Source: an uncultured Flavobacteriales bacterium (GTDB taxonomy: Bacteria; Bacteroidota; Bacteroidia; Flavobacteriales; Weeksellaceae). From it: a DNA stretch of 10,400 nucleotides. The stretch's first letter is position 1. Each line of letters begins with the position of its first letter. The notes beneath the pieces are model-generated. The model did no database searches and was not told where the DNA came from. It was given only the letters and a program-made list of their open reading frames with translations. The DNA is taken from contig CALJKL010000015.1 in NCBI GenBank assembly GCA_937973555.1, positions 1 through 10,400 on the forward strand, given 5' to 3'. Positions 1 to 6,570 of the stretch are shown here, one piece after another. The translations under genes and the position numbers were made by a program.

Positions 1-379
1 CATAAATGACAATATCTCCTTTTTTTATTATTTTTCCTAACATTTCCGTAGCTTTCAATAATGGAGTTAAGTCAGGTGTTTTAAAATGATCTATTGGTGT
101 AGGTACAGTTACAATAAAAACATTACAGTTCTTTAATTCATCAACACTGGATGAAAATTTTAAACCTAAAGTTTCCTCTTTTTTTGCTAAATCAATGGCA
201 TATTTCAAGCCATCAATATCGGCTTCATTGGTCTTGTCTTTTGCAAGATTTAATTCATCAATTCTGGATTGATTGATATCAAATCCCACTACTCTAAATT
301 TTTTACCAAATTCAATTGCTAGAGGTAATCCAACATAACCTAATCCAATAATAGCAATTTTGAAATTATCTTGTTTCAT
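1..379 (-). CDS. UDP-N-acetylhexosamine 6-dehydrogenase, N-terminal part (WbpA/TviB-like)
   Basis: Partial gene: 126 codons are visible and the frame runs open off the left edge. The protein begins with an NAD-binding Rossmann motif, GLGYVGLPLA (residues 12-21), followed by VGFDIN (31-36). Further on is TVPTPID with a downstream TPDLTPL (91-106), a pairing typical of the TviB/WbpA-type UDP-GlcNAc/GalNAc 6-dehydrogenases rather than plain UDP-glucose dehydrogenases. The last visible codons (GDIVIY) lead into the place where the family has YESTVYPG. By family knowledge it would oxidise C6 of a UDP-HexNAc twice with NAD+ in the cytoplasm, giving a uronic acid donor for the polymer. The ATG at 379 lies 9 nt after the lhgO stop, so the two are surely cotranscribed. 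The exact sugar cannot be settled from the N-terminus. Confidence 0.9.
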   Translation of the reverse strand, partial: MKQDNFKIAIIGLGYVGLPLAIEFGKKFRVVGFDINQSRIDELNLAKDKTNEADIDGLKYAIDLAKKEETLGLKFSSSVDELKNCNVFIVTVPTPIDHFKTPDLTPLLKATEMLGKIIKKGDIVIY

Positions 380-388
380 TTAAAAGAA

Positions 389-1582
389 TTAAATATATTT
401 TTCTATAATGTATTTAGCAATAGATAATGATGCTGTTGCCCCAGGCGAAGGAGCGTTAAGAATATGAATTTGATTATTTTCTTTTACAATATTAAAATCC
501 ATGATTAATTCGCCTTGTGGACTAATTGCCTGGGCCCTAACCCCTGCAGTCCCTCCCTTAACGAACATATATTCTTCAATGTCCGGTATCAATTTTTTAG
601 ATTTAGTTATAAAAGCTTTTGTTGATAAAGAACTTAAAAATTCACTTATAACAAATCTTTTGTTCTTTGTAAAAAAATTAAAAAAACCTTTATATGTCAA
701 CGATTCAAATGTATCAAAAAATGAAATATCTGTATTCTTATAACCTTCCCTTTTAAGAGCTAATACTGCATTAGGACCTACTTCTCTTCCTCCATTAATC
801 ATTCTTGTAAAATGAACTCCTAAAAAAGGATATTTTGGATCTGGTACAGGATAAATAAGATGATTTACCATGTGCTTATAAGCATCAGCAATATGCATAT
901 ATTCACCTCTAAATGGAACTATTTTGATTGGACTCTTTTTTTGAGTTATATTAGAATAGGTTCGATCAGAAAATAAACCTGAACAATTGATTACTAAGTC
1001 AAAAGCTTTTTCCATTTTCTCAGTTTTCAACACAGATGAATATGCGTTTAAGGCACTAATTCCAATCACTTTATTATCTGTATGAATTTTACCACCTGCA
1101 TTTTCTATATATTTAGCCAAAACCTGCATCACTTGCTGATAATCAACTATCCCTTCCTCTGGTACTAAAAGTGCTTTGTTTGCTCTAACGTTTGGTTCTC
1201 GTTGATGAAGTTCCGTTTGACTTAGAAATTTAAGTCCGCTTAGTCCATTTTTATACCCTCGATCAGCTAGGTTTTCCAATAAACCAATTTCCCTTTCATC
1301 TGATGCAACCACAATCTTGCCGCATACATCATGATTGATTTGGTTTTTTTCGCAAAATGAAATCATTTGACGAATACCGTCTACAGCTAACTTCGCTTTA
1401 AGTGATCCGGGTTTATAATAAAGACCACAATGAAGTACACCACTATTATTACCTGATTGGTGTTTTCCTATTCCATCTTCTTTTTCAAATATTGTAACTT
1501 TGAAATTAGGATAAGATATACTCAATTCATAACCTATGGCCAAGCCTAATATCCCACCACCAATAATTGCAACTTCTTTCAT
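389..1582 (-). CDS. lhgO: LhgO-type FAD-dependent oxidase/dehydrogenase (L-2-hydroxyglutarate oxidase family)
   Basis: 397 residues, close to the usual length of this DAAO-superfamily family. Motifs in order: N-terminal FAD-binding GGGILGLAIGYEL (8-20); the family signature HQSGNNSGVLHCGLYYKPGS (41-60); VPEEGIVDY (140-148); PVPDPKYPFLGVHFTR (245-260) and GREVGPNAVLA (265-275); the C-terminal FAD/substrate segment GGTAGVRAQAISPQGEL (343-359) and NAPSPGATASLSIAKYI (376-392). Characterised members oxidise L-2-hydroxyglutarate to 2-oxoglutarate with FAD. No segment is missing, so it should be active. It sits directly before a UDP-sugar dehydrogenase (9-nt gap) and behind a long leader that follows the UpxY-type gene. 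A housekeeping 2-hydroxyglutarate scavenger would not be expected here, so a locus-specific role (2-oxoglutarate supply, or oxidation of a hydroxy-acid or sugar) is possible but inferred. The family call is firm; the substrate in this setting is not. Confidence 0.88.
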   Translation of the reverse strand: MKEVAIIGGGILGLAIGYELSISYPNFKVTIFEKEDGIGKHQSGNNSGVLHCGLYYKPGSLKAKLAVDGIRQMISFCEKNQINHDVCGKIVVASDEREIGLLENLADRGYKNGLSGLKFLSQTELHQREPNVRANKALLVPEEGIVDYQQVMQVLAKYIENAGGKIHTDNKVIGISALNAYSSVLKTEKMEKAFDLVINCSGLFSDRTYSNITQKKSPIKIVPFRGEYMHIADAYKHMVNHLIYPVPDPKYPFLGVHFTRMINGGREVGPNAVLALKREGYKNTDISFFDTFESLTYKGFFNFFTKNKRFVISEFLSSLSTKAFITKSKKLIPDIEEYMFVKGGTAGVRAQAISPQGELIMDFNIVKENNQIHILNAPSPGATASLSIAKYIIEKYI

Positions 1583-1716
1583 TAATTAACTTTTGAACTA
1601 CATACCAAACTGCTCACCAGGACACTTAATTTTTTTTTGTTTTTGAAGAATTTCTAAAAATTTTTTTTATTTTATTTGATTTTTATAATCCTTCAATTAA
1701 CGATTTATGTTGATTA

Positions 1717-1731
1717 ACAAAAACCTTTTGT
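1717..1731 (-). repeat. Small inverted repeat in the lhgO leader
   Basis: Arms ACAAAA and TTTTGT with a 3-nt loop. In minus-strand RNA the stem could gain a G-U and a U-A pair, reaching about eight pairs. No U tract follows, so it does not look like an intrinsic terminator. It may be a leader hairpin or chance in AT-rich DNA. Confidence 0.35.
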
Positions 1732-1801
1732 CAGTTTGGAATAAATAAGTATTAATAGTAAATTTTCCTAGAAACGAATGCGATAACTATAAAAGCTTCG
1801 C

Positions 1802-1834
1802 TACCATTAGTCACATAATATAAGAATAATGGTA
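1802..1834 (-). repeat. Inverted repeat (8-bp arms) near the predicted 5' end of the lhgO leader
   Basis: TACCATTA (1802-1809) is matched exactly by TAATGGTA (1827-1834) around a 17-nt spacer; two more pairs are possible inside after one mismatch. It begins about 10 nt after the predicted transcription start and, read on the minus strand, its 3' arm runs straight into GGTAGCG. It could act as an RNA hairpin, a protein-binding site, or both. The arms are exact; the function is inferred. Confidence 0.45.
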
Positions 1835-1850
1835 TTAGTTTTTAATTGTA

Positions 1851-1880
1851 CAAATTTACAAAAAAAATCTTTATCAGAAA
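1851..1880 (-). promoter_or_regulatory. Candidate promoter for the lhgO-dehydrogenase operon
   Basis: The minus strand shows TAAATTTG (1858-1851), an exact match to the Bacteroidota -7 box TAnnTTTG. It is preceded after 18 nt by TTTC (1880-1877), one base off the -33 TTTG box. Start of transcription would be near 1845, giving a leader of about 260 nt before the lhgO ATG. The imperfect -33 box and the AT-rich surroundings limit confidence. Confidence 0.4.
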
Positions 1881-1908
1881 GGGGGTTCAAGCAAACAGAG
1901 GACAGATA

Positions 1909-1928
1909 TTATGCATAACATTATGTTA
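1909..1928. repeat. Two overlapping palindromes upstream of the lhgO promoter candidate
   Basis: TTATGCATAA (1909-1918) is a perfect 10-bp palindrome. It overlaps TAACATTATGTTA (1916-1928), which has 6-bp arms around a single central base. They lie 28 to 77 nt upstream of the candidate -33/-7 pair, a position suited to an operator. No regulator can be named from the sequence. Confidence 0.35.
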
Positions 1929-1980
1929 AATCTATCTCTAATAAAAATATTTCTATTTTTTAATATTAATCTAAAAATTT

Positions 1981-2445
1981 TTAATCTTTAAGTTCGATTA
2001 TTATTTCTACTCCTATTGTCTCTAATTGCATGCGTATATTTTTCCCTCTTTGTTCTTTTACTACTGCATTTTGTCCCATAAAAGGACCATTGTCTATTTG
2101 AACAATACTTCCTGGGATATATTTTTGGGTTTCAATATTTTTATAATCAATAGAAAGCCATTGTTTTAACGTTTCAATTTCTTTAACCCTAACTATTGCC
2201 GGCTTTCCCAGCCAAAATAAATATCTTACGACACCTACCGCATCATACACTTTTGAACGATCTTTATCCTTAAGCTGAACAAACACATAGGAATTAAATA
2301 ATGGTTCTTGAACCTTTTTTTTTCTATCACTCCATTGTTTAATCACCGTTTTTAAAGGGCAAAAAACGGTGATGCCCATTTCCTCCAACTGTTTGGCTAC
2401 TTTTTTTTCATTTTTGGGTTTTGTGTATAAAACATACCAATTCAT
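1981..2445 (-). CDS. UpxY/RfaH-type NusG-family transcription antiterminator
   Basis: 154 residues, the usual size for specialised NusG paralogues. The N-terminal NGN domain is clear: MNWYVLYTKPKNEKKVAKQL (1-20), the PLFNSYVFVQL core strand (48-58) and VGVVRYLFWLGKPAIV (70-85). The C-terminal KOW-like segment is YIPGSIVQIDNGPFMGQNAV (109-128), ending in strands that finish at ELKD. Known relatives bind RNA polymerase at a site in an operon leader and let it read through long polysaccharide operons; the Bacteroides fragilis UpxY proteins act on the capsule operon they belong to. In Bacteroides this gene usually opens the locus. Here it follows the wza/wzz-like genes and precedes a long leader, which suggests that the lhgO-led sugar operon is its target. 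A purine-rich AAAGAGA stretch precedes the ATG. It is not the housekeeping NusG, given its shortness and setting. Confidence 0.88.
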   Translation of the reverse strand: MNWYVLYTKPKNEKKVAKQLEEMGITVFCPLKTVIKQWSDRKKKVQEPLFNSYVFVQLKDKDRSKVYDAVGVVRYLFWLGKPAIVRVKEIETLKQWLSIDYKNIETQKYIPGSIVQIDNGPFMGQNAVVKEQRGKNIRMQLETIGVEIIIELKD

Positions 2446-2500
2446 ATTCTCTTTGATATTTTAACCCTGATAAAAATAATGCGCTTTTTTTTAATTTATT

Positions 2501-2516
2501 TTTCTTATGTAAGAAA
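2501..2516 (-). repeat. Inverted repeat at the predicted upxY transcription start
   Basis: TTTCTTA and TAAGAAA (7-bp arms) are separated by only two bases, just downstream of the candidate -7 box at 2526-2533. The short spacer suits a DNA operator better than an RNA hairpin. Function is inferred from position only. Confidence 0.35.
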
Positions 2517-2525
2517 CTAAAAACC

Positions 2526-2547
2526 CAAACTTAATTGAATCATTCAA
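2526..2547 (-). promoter_or_regulatory. Candidate upxY promoter (-7 box) with an adjoining palindrome
   Basis: The minus strand has TAAGTTTG (2533-2526), an exact match to TAnnTTTG, giving a predicted start near 2520 and a 5' leader of about 75 nt. No good -33 TTTG lies at the usual distance. Instead a palindrome, TTGAAT-C-ATTCAA (2535-2547), sits directly upstream and would occupy the spacer, as an operator might. The rest of the 254-bp gap (2446-2699) holds only AT-rich sequence and a 10-bp palindrome TTCTTAAGAA at 2624-2633; no GC-rich terminator follows the wzz-like gene. Confidence 0.35.
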
Positions 2548-2699
2548 CATTCTTTTTTGAAGTTAAAATTTATGGAGATTTTTAAGGGGAATTTATCTGC
2601 CAATTATTTAGAACTACAATTTCTTCTTAAGAAAATAGTATTAACATTATTATTTACGCTTGAATATGGTAATTAGTTTTTTTTAAAATAATATTCCGA

Positions 2700-3755
2700 C
2701 TAAGTCAATTCTTTTAAAATTTTTCCTAGAATTAATCCAATCATCATTAGAAAACTTGCCAGAACAGCTCCCAAAGCAATCCCTTTGACTTTTCCAAACT
2801 CTTCTTTGTATAAAGGTAAAATGGGTTCGTCAATAATTTGTATCAAGGGTGTTTCTTTGCGTAATGTTACCTTAGCCAATTCTGCCTGTTTTACAATTTC
2901 AGTTAATATCGCAGTATTGGCTTGCACATCTACTTGTCTTCTGGCTGAAGGGACCCTCTTTACGTTTAGTGCAGGATTCAGTGCAAAAGTATTATCATTG
3001 GCGACAGCTACACTTGTTATCGCACCATTCAACTGACCCCTAATAGAATCTATTTGGTGATTTAAAATAGCCATATTTTCTTTCGCTTTTTTGCTTTTGG
3101 TATCTATGTAGAAATCTGTAACGGTTTTAGTCAAAGCCAAAGTAAATTGTTGGGCAAAATACTCATCTGTAGCTTTCATGGTAATCAACGTAATGGCCAA
3201 TTTTTTATCTTTTTGATCAATAGTTAAGTTATTTTTAGAAAGATTATAGTACATTACCCCTAAAATACTGTCTTGAACCCTGCTGAATTTTTCACGATCT
3301 GCATTTGGAAGAAATTGAATGTTTTTTAGGTTGGGCTTATCCTGCCATTTTTTACGCCATTCTTTATCCTGAATATATAATTCAGCCAGTGAAATTTTAT
3401 TTCCATTGACGGAAACAGGAGACAAGAGCGTTTTCTCCACCATCGATCTCGATTTGAACAACTCCATTAAATTGTTTCCTGAAAAAGCCCCACCAGTACC
3501 ACTTCCCAAATTAAACCCGAAAGAACCGGCTAAACTTGCCAAACCACTAGTTGCATCTTTTCCATCTTCAATCGCATAAGAAAGATTTGCAGTATAAACT
3601 GGTTTTTTAATAAATGCATACCCCAAACCTAATAATGCTCCCAAAACCCCTGCTATCGCAATTTTCTTCCATTGCGAAAGCAAATAGCCATACCATTCTT
3701 TGGCTTTATAAATCAGTTCTTTAAGGCTTATTTCGTCATTTTGAATTTCTCCCAT
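2700..3755 (-). CDS. Wzz/GumC-type polysaccharide chain-length determinant (no kinase domain)
   Basis: 351 residues with the classic polysaccharide co-polymerase layout. A cytoplasmic N-terminus is followed by a first membrane helix (about 31-49, IAIAGVLGALLGLGYAFI), then a large periplasmic domain, partly helical (about 195-300). A proline-containing stretch with EPILPL (310-315) comes before the second helix (about 323-344), after which only a few residues remain. The family knowledge is that Wzz proteins oligomerise in the inner membrane and set polymer length, working with the Wza exporter. There is no C-terminal Walker-type tyrosine kinase, so it is the kinase-free kind. A glycine/serine-rich loop (about 70-94) lies early in the periplasmic part. 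The ATG at 3755 is 78 nt after the end of the exporter gene, so the two are probably in one operon. Confidence 0.85.
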   Translation of the reverse strand: MGEIQNDEISLKELIYKAKEWYGYLLSQWKKIAIAGVLGALLGLGYAFIKKPVYTANLSYAIEDGKDATSGLASLAGSFGFNLGSGTGGAFSGNNLMELFKSRSMVEKTLLSPVSVNGNKISLAELYIQDKEWRKKWQDKPNLKNIQFLPNADREKFSRVQDSILGVMYYNLSKNNLTIDQKDKKLAITLITMKATDEYFAQQFTLALTKTVTDFYIDTKSKKAKENMAILNHQIDSIRGQLNGAITSVAVANDNTFALNPALNVKRVPSARRQVDVQANTAILTEIVKQAELAKVTLRKETPLIQIIDEPILPLYKEEFGKVKGIALGAVLASFLMMIGLILGKILKELT

Positions 3756-3833
3756 TTTTCAGAATCGAATTTTCTTATTTATAAATTGTTCTTGTATTCC
3801 AATACCTTCGGAATTATAGTGTTTTATAGAAAT

Positions 3834-6437
3834 TTATTTAAATACTGCAAATAAAACCCCCGCTAAACTCGTCAATACACTTGCAATACCTACGATTTCG
3901 CCCACACTGGTGCCTTTTCGCTCAGGCTTTTCCGGAACAATAATCTTACTCCCCGGCTTTACTTTTGGATGTGTTCTGATCCCTAAGAAATCATAACTAG
4001 AACTTGCAGAACCATTGGCATATACCACGTATGTTTTTTTCCACCAACCTTTGTCCGTAACACCTCCAGCATTTTTAATATAATATGAAATCCCTTTGCC
4101 TTTATGATATGCCACTTCTGTATCAAACATTACATTACCCGTAATTAGAACCGTTTGCTTTTTTTTAGGCACCATAATGACGTCTGAAGGCTCTAAGTAT
4201 ATATTTGCAGGACTGTTTTTATTTTTCTTTATCAAATCCCAGTCCACCGGAACATTTATTTCATTGATGATTTTTGCTGTCGTTTTTTTAAGCTCAATCA
4301 CATTAGAGTCTTCTTTATCTTGAGCATCATTTTCGTAATCATCATTTTTTCCAGATTTTTTAAACGCGTCATTTTCGAAATCTTGTGCTCTTCCAGCTTT
4401 TTTGAATGCGCCTTTTTCCATATCATCTGTTTTGGCAACAGTCTTTTTATATCCCGATTCATTTGAATCTGTTTCTTCTTTAACCATTTTTTCCAAATCT
4501 TCTGTCTTCGGAACTTTAGATTTGTTTTTATTTAATTCAACTGTCGCAATTTCTGATTTTCGGATTATCTTAATAGCGCTTATATCTGCTTCATCTTTAA
4601 AACCTCCAGCACGTTGAATAATATCACTAACACGATCTCCTTTTTTTATGATGGCATAATTTCCAGGATATAAAACTTCCCCCTTAACCTCTATCATTTC
4701 AGGAGTTTCAAAAGTTACAAGACGACGTACCGAAACACGATCCATTGGTTCTAAAAGAAAAGTGTCTGCCAATTCTGGTTTTTTAGGATCAAGATCTAAT
4801 TCAAAAGATAAAATCTTTTCTTTATCATTTGGATCGAAGTTTTCAGACTTTTTGCTTCTATAGATGGTCACTTTTCCAGCGGCTTTATCATTAAAATATT
4901 CAGATTCTAAAAGCAAATCATACAACGTTTTCCCTTTGGCATAAGCATAAGAACCAGGAGCTCTCACTTCGCCATCTATGGAAACTTTATAAGAATCCAA
5001 CAATTCTTGATTGTAGAAAACCACTAAAACATCTTCTTTTTTAAGGGGTATATTGGCAGAAGCGTCTCCATCCATTACCGCCTTTAAATTGATGTTTATA
5101 TATTCCTTGGTCAAGTCTTCTTTTTGTCGAATCAAAGAAGCTTTTGGTAAAAATACATTTTCCTTTAACCCATCTGCTTTTTGAATTAAATCTCTTAATG
5201 TAAGGGTTTGATCTGGCAATAAGCTATAAGCACCAGGACGATACACCGCTCCTTTGATCTGAACTCTATTTTCATAACGATCTAAAATGGCCGCAACTGA
5301 AATAACATCTCCTCCATTTACCTTGTAGCTGGTATATGATTTTTCATTCAAGTCGGTTACTTTTAGTTCTGATGCCGTTTTTTGTTTTACCAAGATTCGA
5401 TTTTTATAAGCATCTTCCGTAAAACCTGAAGCATAAGTAATCACCTCTTCTAATGTTTCATTTGGCACAATTTCATAAATCCCAGGATTTTTCACCTCAC
5501 CTTCCAAGACTACACGGCCATCATAACTCGGAATTCGAATCACATCATTATCTTCGAGCGATAGATTATCACTTTGATCTCCTTTGGTTAAAAATCGATA
5601 CAAATCAATCGTACGCAATACTTTGTTATTTCGTATCAGTTCAATTTTTCGATAACTTCCAATATCATTTGGTCCTCCTGCTGCATGTAGGGCATTATAA
5701 ACCGTACTCATTGCGCTTAAACGATAATTCCCGGACTGTCTTGCCCCAATAATCGTCACCAATATCGTACGATAATTGCTTACAGTGGCCGATAATTTAC
5801 TGCTATTAGAAGCCAAAGTAGTGTAGATAGTACCAATTTGCCTTTTTAATTTGGTTTTGGCGGCTTCAAAGGTTAGGCCACTAACAGATACATCCCCCAC
5901 ATTAGGAATGTATACCGTACCATTTTTTGTTATTGTACTGGTAGTGGTGAATTGTTGCACCCCATAGAGCACTATATCAAGCTGATCTCCAGGACCTAAA
6001 ATATAATTAGGCGGAGTGGGCATATTCTGATTGGGTTCAAAAGATAAACTTTTTGATATAAAAAGCTCTGAACCATATACCTGTGGTTTTCTTCTATCTA
6101 ATTTTATTACTTTATCAGTGTTTTTATCGTAATCCTGTTCGTCGTATTTTTTTTGCTTAAAATAATTTGAATTGTCTTGTGGAAGATTCTGAATTCTGCT
6201 CTTTAATTTGGCAAACTCCTCCTGCGAAATCCCCTTTGCTAATGCCACAGACTCTACTTGGTCCAATGTCATTTGTTTAGCTTTTAATTCATCTTGAATT
6301 TGAATCAACTGGGTTTCAGACAAATCAGTTGCTTTAAATGAAGATAAATCTTTTTCTTTTAAAAACTCTTGAGCAAAGGCAATTTGGCACCCAAAAGCCA
6401 TAAAAATAAAAAGAGATTTTAAGAATTTCATAGACAT
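3834..6437 (-). CDS. Wza-like polysaccharide export protein with multiple SLBB domains
   Basis: Counting from the ATG at 6437 the protein has 867 residues, more than twice the length of E. coli Wza. A signal peptide (1-22, cut after AFA) leads to a helical, charged N-terminal region. The Poly_export domain (about 143-226) begins YILGPGDQLDIVLYG. About six beta-grasp SLBB units follow, starting near 224, 308, 390, 483, 580 and 761, most with a G-(E/A)-V-x-x-PG-x-Y core. An acidic/basic repeat insert (about 636-714) interrupts the end of the fifth. The protein ends in a hydrophobic segment (about 844-867), possibly the outer-membrane helix. It would form the periplasm-spanning export channel, fed by the Wzz-like protein next to it. 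Start choice: 6437 follows an A-rich stretch and gives a compact signal peptide; ATGs at 6431 and 6461 and a TTG at 6494 are in frame too. The family is firm; the start is uncertain by up to 19 codons. Confidence 0.88.
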   Translation of the reverse strand: MSMKFLKSLFIFMAFGCQIAFAQEFLKEKDLSSFKATDLSETQLIQIQDELKAKQMTLDQVESVALAKGISQEEFAKLKSRIQNLPQDNSNYFKQKKYDEQDYDKNTDKVIKLDRRKPQVYGSELFISKSLSFEPNQNMPTPPNYILGPGDQLDIVLYGVQQFTTTSTITKNGTVYIPNVGDVSVSGLTFEAAKTKLKRQIGTIYTTLASNSSKLSATVSNYRTILVTIIGARQSGNYRLSAMSTVYNALHAAGGPNDIGSYRKIELIRNNKVLRTIDLYRFLTKGDQSDNLSLEDNDVIRIPSYDGRVVLEGEVKNPGIYEIVPNETLEEVITYASGFTEDAYKNRILVKQKTASELKVTDLNEKSYTSYKVNGGDVISVAAILDRYENRVQIKGAVYRPGAYSLLPDQTLTLRDLIQKADGLKENVFLPKASLIRQKEDLTKEYININLKAVMDGDASANIPLKKEDVLVVFYNQELLDSYKVSIDGEVRAPGSYAYAKGKTLYDLLLESEYFNDKAAGKVTIYRSKKSENFDPNDKEKILSFELDLDPKKPELADTFLLEPMDRVSVRRLVTFETPEMIEVKGEVLYPGNYAIIKKGDRVSDIIQRAGGFKDEADISAIKIIRKSEIATVELNKNKSKVPKTEDLEKMVKEETDSNESGYKKTVAKTDDMEKGAFKKAGRAQDFENDAFKKSGKNDDYENDAQDKEDSNVIELKKTTAKIINEINVPVDWDLIKKNKNSPANIYLEPSDVIMVPKKKQTVLITGNVMFDTEVAYHKGKGISYYIKNAGGVTDKGWWKKTYVVYANGSASSSYDFLGIRTHPKVKPGSKIIVPEKPERKGTSVGEIVGIASVLTSLAGVLFAVFK
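4305..4430 (-). repeat. Three degenerate 14-residue repeats inside the Wza-like gene
   Basis: The exporter carries three consecutive 14-residue units: TDDMEKGAFKKAGR, AQDFENDAFKKSGK and NDDYENDAQDKEDS. The shared pattern is x-D/Q-D-(M/F/Y)-E-x-x-A-(F)-K-K-x-G-(R/K). They lie in a highly charged linker (4305-4514) between the fifth SLBB core and its last strand. The repeat is clear at the protein level and poorly kept in the DNA, so it is old rather than a fresh slippage product. Confidence 0.6.
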
Positions 6438-6535
6438 TTTTTTTAGAACAGACGTATTCATTAAATTATAATTTTTAAAATTTGTAAATCGCAAAGAGAT
6501 TGTATTGAATGTTATTTTATGCTTCTTTAAATAGA

Positions 6536-6543
6536 CAAAAATA
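6536..6543 (-). promoter_or_regulatory. Possible -7 box upstream of the Wza-like gene
   Basis: TATTTTTG on the minus strand matches TAnnTTTG and sits in the gap between the dehydratase stop and the exporter start, about 100 nt before the chosen ATG. No -33 TTTG is found at the expected distance, so this is a weak candidate. The gene may simply be read through from the dehydratase. Confidence 0.25.
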
Positions 6544-6570
6544 TTGGTTGCGAATTTACGATTTTAGATT

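Larger units (their letters stand above)
1583..1980 (-). promoter_or_regulatory. 398-bp non-coding region: promoter and leader of the lhgO-dehydrogenase operon
   Basis: No convincing reading frame lies here. On the minus strand the region holds, in order, AT-only sequence after the upxY stop without a GC-rich terminator, two overlapping palindromes (1909-1928), a promoter candidate (1851-1880), and then a leader of about 260 nt. The leader carries an inverted repeat with 8-bp arms (1802-1834), a GGTAGCGAAGC block (1795-1805), a small hairpin with 6-bp arms (1717-1731) and a stretch rich in A runs up to the lhgO ATG. A long structured leader just downstream of a NusG paralogue is what one expects of an antitermination target. 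That function is inferred from context; the repeats are seen directly. Confidence 0.45.

Noticed and set aside
1860..1867. Run of eight T on the minus strand after a C-rich stretch, considered as an intrinsic terminator for upxY
   Set aside because: No stem precedes the run: the CCCCC stretch has no G-rich partner upstream. It fits better as part of a promoter spacer.
1881..1897. GGGGG followed by TTCAAGC on the plus strand, resembling a tRNA T-arm and thus a possible tRNA fragment or attachment site
   Set aside because: The 3' side of the stem is missing (AAACA instead of a C-rich strand), and no acceptor or anticodon arm can be found nearby.
3796..3816. Inverted repeat ATTCC/GGAAT between the exporter and wzz-like genes as a terminator
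   Set aside because: Only five pairs, a nine-base loop and no U run; it is not a credible terminator.
5453..5752. 99-codon open frame on the plus strand opposite the Wza-like gene
   Set aside because: It lies wholly antisense to a well-supported gene, its product has no recognisable motif and an odd His-rich composition. It is a shadow frame.
6375..6392. Cysteine near the end of the exporter signal peptide, considered as a lipoprotein lipobox as in E. coli Wza
   Set aside because: The residues before the cysteine (M-A-F-G) fit the lipobox rule poorly, and a good type I site (AFA before Q) follows six residues later.
6438..6494. N-terminal extension of the Wza-like protein from a TTG at 6494 or an ATG at 6461
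   Set aside because: The extension only adds residues in front of a complete signal peptide. An ATG with A-rich upstream sequence exists at 6437, though 6461 cannot be excluded.
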